From Anthoceros angustus (taxonomy: Eukaryota; Streptophyta; Anthocerotopsida; Anthocerotales; Anthocerotaceae), in the NCBI GenBank assembly GCA_010909165.1, contig MU008175.1, positions 124,001 to 188,000 of the forward strand: 64,000 nt of DNA. Direction: 5' to 3'. The notes under the pieces are model-generated. The model was not told where the DNA came from. It saw only the letters and a program-made list of their open reading frames with translations, and did not search any database. Shown piece by piece: positions 58,271 through 64,000 of this stretch (positions within the stretch are counted from its first letter, which is position 1; each line of letters starts with the position of its first letter). Position numbers and translations under genes: made by a program.

Positions 58271-59700
58271 GAAGATCATCATTCCACGCAGGTGACGGTA
58301 AGGTCAGGCCAAGGCTGCCGCGGGCCGCGCCTCCCTTGCGGAAACGTTTACTCGGGGGAAACGGTGAAGGAAGAAAGGGCAGGCGCTTGCAATGGCAGTG
58401 ATGAAGCAGACTGCGTGCGTGCGCCTTGATCGGTGTGGAATTCGAACAACCCGGCCTCCTGGCTTCCGAATCATTCATTCCAGTTTCACGTTTCACGCTC
58501 CGTCGGTCGGACGCCGCGCGCCTGGTGTTGGTAAGGTTTGTATGTACGTAAACGCGTGTGTGTATATACGTACTGTACATGATATAAATACGGGAATACC
58601 CACGGGTGGTACAAGGTGAGAATTGCTTTCCTTACAACACCCGGGATGTGAGCGTGGCGGGTGAGGTCCGAGGGGAGGGCGTGTCAGGGAGGGGGACCTT
58701 TTTTCGAAAGGAGGAAATAAAAAAATGGTGGTCGCGGGGTCCGGACGGGAGTGCTCGTCAGCCCGGCCGGAAAATTGGAGACTGCAGACTGCAGAGGCGA
58801 AGGGGCATGTGGGGGTCCGCTCCGCGCCTTCGCAAGATGCAGCAGACAGCTTGCTCTGCTCGCCTTGCCTGCCTTGCCATGCCCTGCCCTGCCCTGCCCT
58901 GCCCTGCCCCGCCCTGCCTTGGGCCAATCCGCGGATCCGTCCTCGGGACTCGGGGCCGTCAGTCGGCAAAAGCAAGATGCAAAGAACGAGCAACGCAACA
59001 AGACGCAAAGGAAAGCAAAGCAAAGCAACAGCAGCCTGGCATGCACCGTTGTGCACGCAGCTGCACACACTGCCACAACACAAGACGGCAGCCCGGCTCC
59101 TACAGGCTACATGCTACATGCTACAGGCTACAGGCTACAGGCCGCTGGATGCACGCTTGGGGGATATCTATGCCGCCTGTGCTCACCCTAGTCTCCTTGT
59201 ACATACATATCTAGACAGTACATGTTTCTTCAACCCCAAATCTGCGCACCAGACTGCAGGGCTCCTCCGCTCTGCACTGGTACTGCCCGGTGCAGCGCTC
59301 CCTCCACATCTCCTCGGGTGGAAAGGAGCAGCACCAAGTCGAGGTGCCGATTTTGGAGGGAAACCAAACAAATTGAAGAAGACAAGTGCAGTCTGCTGGC
59401 CTGCTGCACAGTCCCAGAGAGCAAGTGCAGAGCAGACATTCATGGACAGGCCTGCGGGGCGTGGTTCCGCGCCCCGCGCCCCGCGCCCCGCTCCTCCCAG
59501 GAGCTTCTCGCACCATTTAATAATTCCTCTCGTACGCCCCGCTCTCGTAAATACTCCACGCCTACGGCAGCGCCATACCAATAATCATCCATCCAAAATT
59601 TCAAACCCGAATTCGAATTCCACCTCCAAACTCCCCGGGCAGGTATTGTACAGTACCCGTGTACATATGTACATATGTACATACAGTACATCGCACCGAT
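58271..59700. repeat. Intergenic DNA with CCCTG and CTACAGG microsatellites
   Basis: Runs of CCCTG at about 58880-58918 and of CTACA(G/T)G at about 59104-59143 stand out, with GCCCCGC echoes near 59465-59490. Open frames across this region occur on all strands and show no protein motif. Confidence 0.5.
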
Positions 59701-59710
59701 TGTACACCAG

Positions 59711-59943
59711 GTATGTACGTACATAACTCCGTCCGTCGTACCTCGTACATGCAGTAGTATGTAGGTACATTTCAGCTCCACCCAGGACGGTAACTCACAC
59801 GCAGGGACGTACGTGTGGTTGATTTTGGTATGTACGTACATAACTCCGTCCGTCGTACCTCGTACATGCAGTAGTATGTAGGTACATTTCAGCTCCACCC
59901 AGGACGGTAACTCACACGCAGGGACGTACGTGTGGTTGATTTT
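59711..59943. repeat. 117-bp tandem duplication, nearly identical units
   Basis: GTATGTACGTACATAACTCC starts at 59711 and again at 59828; both units run through GTAGGTACATTTCAGCTCC to GTGTGGTTGATTTT. They appear identical over the length, so the duplication is recent. Many GTAC palindromes precede it (59655-59700). Confidence 0.85.
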
Positions 59944-60269
59944 ACATATAAAGCTACATAAATAAATTATGTGGCAACATAGCAGTCACAGTAACAGGTA
60001 GGTGAAAGCCCCTGAGGCTGAGAGCCCAATGTGCCAGACTGCCAGTGCCGAGTGCGGTGCGAGAACGAGACGGAACGGTTGCAACGCCGTGCGCGTCACC
60101 CAATCATTGACCCCCCAATAAATAACAGGTAACAAAACAACATTACGGTCGGGTAAGTTTGTCGCTATGCTGCTGCTCCACCATGATGCCGGGCAGGCAC
60201 TCATGGCCATGGGCCATGGGCTGCCATGGGCTGCCATGGGCCACCCGGGCCAAACAAAAGGGGCAAGAT

Positions 60270-60320
60270 TCTCTCCCCTCCTCTCCCCTCCTCTCCCCTC
60301 CTCTCCCCTCCTCTCCCCGT
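60270..60320. repeat. CTCCC-rich microsatellite
   Basis: The 10-bp word CTCTCCCCTC is repeated five times. GGGCTGCCATG is repeated just upstream (60210-60245). Confidence 0.7.
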
Positions 60321-60519
60321 CGCACAGTGCACTCTAGTGCAGTGGAACGACATGATGGCATTTTCCCCCATTCCCGCATCCCCACGTCCCATGTCCGCTT
60401 TCGAGCTTGGCTTTGCACTTCACAAATTCCTATCCACCTATCCAATGTGTGTCCAAATGGCTTAGGCCAGATGGACCCACATTTATAAGAACGTAGCTAT
60501 TAAGCGCTTAGATCCATAC

Positions 60520-60990
60520 TTAGATGGGATCCCTGAATTGAGATGGGATCCCTGAATTGAGATGGGATCCCTGAAGGGAGATGGGATGCCTGAAGGGAGT
60601 GGATACCCTTGGTGGAAATAGCTTGGGCATGCGCTTAGATCGATACTTAGATGGGATCCCTGAAGGGAGTGGATACCCTTGGTGGAAATAGCTTGGGCTC
60701 ACCATGGTGCAAGTTGTTAAGTACTTAGATGGAATCCTTGAAGGAAGTAGATACTCTTGGTGGAAATAGCTTGGGCACAACATGGTGCAAGTTAATAAGT
60801 ACTTAGATGGAATCCCCGAAGGAAGTGGATACCCTTGGTAGAAACACCTTGGGCACATCATGGTACAAGTTGTTAAGTACCAAGTACGCTTAGATCGATA
60901 CTTAGATGGGATCCCTAAAGGGAATGAATATCCTTGGTGGAAGTAGCTTAGACACACCATGGTACAAGTTGTTAAGTATCAAGTCCCATG
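60520..60990. repeat. Five imperfect 70-100-bp tandem repeats, open on the minus strand
   Basis: CTTGGTGGAAATAGCTTGGG-type words start at 60608, 60678, 60756, 60833 and 60932, with ATGGGATCCCTGAA words in between. On the minus strand one frame stays open for 146 codons and repeats the peptide FHQGYPLPSGIPSKY. The right end (60940-60990) matches the minus-strand sequence at 5170-5225. Confidence 0.7.
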
Positions 60991-60999
60991 ACAGAAAAA

Positions 61000-62620
61000 T
61001 TCCCGTCCAAGTGGAGTGAAATATATTCTTTTCTTCTCTTCCCGCCGTTGGACGGCACGGCCATACAAATTGTTTTTCTGTGCACGGGGAGGGGAGGCGG
61101 CCACGAACTGCGGTGCGCGCCGTTGGTCGCTCGCCTCCTCCCCGGGTGGGCGCTGGGAAGCGTGCACTGGGAAATTGGAATGCGAAATTCCGGATGGGGA
61201 GGAAGTTGGAACCTGTGTGCCATTTACTGTAGTACGCACTGGCAGTGGCAGTGGCAGTGGCACCGGCGTCCCCGCTCCCACTCATTTTTTTTATTATTTT
61301 ATCCCCCACCCATTTTATTCCCCTCCCCGGCCTGCGCTGCAACAGCCTCCTGCAGTCCGTTCGATTTTCGAGACGTCCGTGAAACTGTGATGACAAAGCG
61401 TTCCGGGCTTCCGGCGCGCACTGGCGACATTAATTAACGGCAGGCGGTCAGTTAAGCCGCCGTTACGCTCTCGGGCACCCAACCGCTGGCCGAACTGTCC
61501 TGCTAGGTTCATCGTAGCGTCGTTTTCATGGATGCTCGGCTCGGGAGGAAGACTTGCACCTCATGGTCGCACACATTTATTTTATTTTATCTTTTTTAAG
61601 TATTATTCAAGAAGAAGAAGAAATATTTAAATATATTAAAATAAATTTTTGTCATGAACTAAAATATGATAACTAATAGATTGTGATAAAATAGTCAAGA
61701 GCTTGAGGTATGCATACAGTTACTTTATTTTATCTCGTTTAAGCGTGGGTGAGGGGGAGCGGTACGTTGGGTTCCACGTTGCGTTTGCAATGATATCGGG
61801 AGGTACAGCGGGTGCGAGCCTGCGCTTTCTGGCCAGCCAGCCAGCCAGCCAGCCTTCCCCGGTCACCAGCTGGCCGCCACTGATTGCTCCACCAGCTGCA
61901 AGGCTGGGTGGAAAATGTCACAATTATTTGGCCTGTCCGCCGGGGGATAGGGTAGGATATGGATAGCCGTGTCGCGCGCGGCCGTTGATATTTTCGTTTC
62001 CCGGCCGCGACGGGGACGGGGACGGGGACGGGAACGGGAACGGGAACGGGAACGGGAACGGGAACGGGAACGGGAACGGGGACGATGGACGGGGGCCGAG
62101 CACAGCGGCCCGGAACGGGTCGCGTCCGGAGTAAAGACGAGACGCGACGCCATCCCCTCACCGGCCACCATCCTCGTCATGGCGATCATATGCAGCCCCA
62201 AACGGCCTGCTTTGCGAGGCCGGTTAGATGCACCAAACGGTCCGCACGTGCACACCGTCTTTCACTCCATGGAGACGTGCACTTCTCCGCCCGCCAGCTC
62301 TACCCCTTCACTCCCGGCCCGCGCAGCACCACGTCATCCACGGCCGGCGCTTTCACGGAAACTCCACATATCTTGCAAATGCAAGCGGATGCAAGCGGAA
62401 TCCCTCGCGAAAGTGATCGGTTGTGCAAGTGTTCGGCAAAGTAAAAATACGAGTCCTTTGATTTGTGAGAGTTTCTTTTTCGCGCAAGACAACTGTTATT
62501 ATCCTATCGTATTATATTGAAGCATTTTTTTTTTCACCTCTTCATCTTATCCACCCAATCCTCGTTGCACAGCGCATCACACATACATTCACTCCTGCAT
62601 CATGGAATGTCCGAAAATGG
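61000..62620. repeat. Intergenic DNA with hexamer microsatellite
   Basis: A GGGACG/GGGAAC hexamer array occupies about 62008-62083. Smaller GGCAGT (61240-61262) and CCAG (61836-61855) runs occur. No gene is supported. Confidence 0.6.
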
Positions 62621-64000
62621 GAGTGAAAGCACAGCTTTTTTTTCAGGAAATAAGAGGAATTAAAATAAATATGCCAGACTACCGACACATTGTGATATTA
62701 CTCTCCATCGTAAACAGGATCCGAACATTGTCAAGATGAAAGGCGCCGAACGGACCGGACGGCTCATATAAATGTCTATTCTAACTTATCCATGGTCCGA
62801 AGATGTGCATTTGGGGTTGAGGATCGGCGTGAGGAGGAATACATTGTGTCCGACCTAGATTAGTCAATAGCCCATAGTGGCAAAGTACACTTGTGCTAGG
62901 ATGACCAGGCGAAGACCACTTATTATATCTGACAAGATTGCGTGCTGACTAAACAGACCTAGCATGTTTCTGTCTAGCAGGGGTTATGTGTATTTGCAGT
63001 GTCAAGTTTAGCCTAGGTAGCTCATCATCGGAATCGAGCCCTGCACCCTCCTTGTCATCCGCAAAGACATTTGGTCCATTAAATTTCGATAAGTCAAGAT
63101 AAGGCATTAATCTCTCATTGCTAGATCGATCCAACCCGTCTTCCCCGATATTTTGTCTAGCAGTGTAGTTGAACAGGTTCTCCCGAATTTGCTCATGGGA
63201 CTCCTTCCTCGATTGTTTTCGACGAGTAGGTATGAAACCATATAATAGGATCATTGTTTCACTAACAAACAACTGCTAGAGGTTCGTTGGACTAGTTGCA
63301 CGTCATCTGGCACCTTTCCTACTCCCCTCCACAGTCGTAGAGCCGGTCCCAACCTTTACTTCTTGCATACATCAGCCCTCAAGGGCATCTGTATGATTCG
63401 TGATCCACCAATGCACCATTAAATATGACTTCTCGCAGCTGAAAGCCACTTCCTCTACTCTTGCGATCCAGAACAGCTATTCTGCACATTGGCTTCACAA
63501 AGAAAAAAGACCATCATGCTAGCACAAATCTCTTCCACATCTCCATTTATGGCCTCTTCCTCTCTCTTCAATCGCTTTATCTGCTGGTCAGGTTCGAGGT
63601 ACATGTTTCCAACAGGCATCTATCTGTGGAGGTATTCAAATACCTAGTCCAATAGCGTCTGTGTAGAAAGGGGTTTCTCCTGTCAAAAGGGGTTTTGGAA
63701 AAAATCCCAACCCTATTTCGCTGGAAATTGAAGTGGTTTGGTTTTTGTTGGTTTTTGTAGGTGTTCATCCATCGGTTTCGGGCATTCTCGGCTCCGGCAC
63801 CACTTCCTGTCGAGTCATTTACACCGCGCTGGCGCCTTGTACTCAGGTTCATGGCGATTTAGACGGTGTGATGAAGGGCCAGTGACCTCATTGTTCCATA
63901 ATTTCCTCATATCCGTAGTTTCTGCATTTTGTGTGGTTTTATATGTTTTTGTATAAGAGGGGGGCCTAGGTGCGCATAAGTGCGCGCCTAAACAACGCTA
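62621..64000. other. No gene supported at the right edge
   Basis: Short minus ORFs (63272-62949 and 63852-63577) have no recognisable motif and no splice context that I could confirm. They may be parts of a gene or element that continues past the window. Confidence 0.35.

Noticed and set aside
57260-59898. Several ORFs of 130-330 codons upstream of SOSEKI
   Set aside because: They arise from GA-rich, CCCTG-rich and other simple-sequence DNA, overlap on both strands and lack motifs.
62949-63852. Two minus-strand ORFs near the right edge
   Set aside because: No recognisable domain, and exon borders could not be made consistent; left as unsupported.

Overview
The window is nuclear DNA of a streptophyte, most likely a non-seed land plant. 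The evidence is a set of plant housekeeping and plant-specific genes: an intronless splicing-factor gene SF3B1, a SYP7-family Qc-SNARE, a SOSEKI (DUF966) polarity gene, a plant B3-domain gene, an NDR1/HIN1-like LEA_2 gene and an LRR gene. Introns are short (mostly 73-170 bp), with clean GT-AG borders and consistent phases. The short introns recall compact genomes such as hornworts or Selaginella, but the species cannot be fixed from the sequence alone.

Layout. 1-344 is the last exon of a truncated gene. 345-5500 is repeat territory: a pogo-like miniature element with a TA target duplication (1137-1664), then a 5'-truncated RLE-type LINE on the minus strand (2114-4915) with an internal segment flipped (3490-3826). 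5831-10845 is an unrecognised gene with 11 phase-consistent exons and about 1,309 visible codons; its first exons are very AT-rich. 10846-14545 has no convincing gene. 14546-21658 is a nest of elements: two inverted ~310-bp repeats flank a degraded coiled-coil gag-like ORF. Inside this lies a 3.9-kb element (15629-19553) with matching terminal inverted repeats and a candidate GTGC target duplication. That inner element carries a decayed beta-class N4/N6 DNA methyltransferase, a divergent ORF and an extremely GC-rich palindrome block between them. It is the most unusual system in the window.

22675-28844 is a clean gene pair, SYP71-like (minus, 8 exons) and SF3B1 (plus), transcribed head to head. 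30348-32393 is a broken MULE transposase with a SWIM finger. 33477-49330 is a second copy of the RLE LINE, split at CATG by a 13.2-kb Ty3/gypsy element (34120-47345, minus). The gypsy element has protease, RT, RNase H, integrase and gag remnants and is riddled with internal tandem duplications and small indels.

50204-57439 is gene-dense: B3 gene (minus), LEA_2 (minus), LRR gene (plus, head to head with LEA_2) and SOSEKI (minus, 7 exons). 57440-64000 holds the SOSEKI leader or promoter and simple or tandem repeats, with no supported gene.

The host genes are intact and evidently under constraint. Every mobile-element ORF is broken. I had no search tools, so family names rest on motifs read directly and on remembered family sequences.
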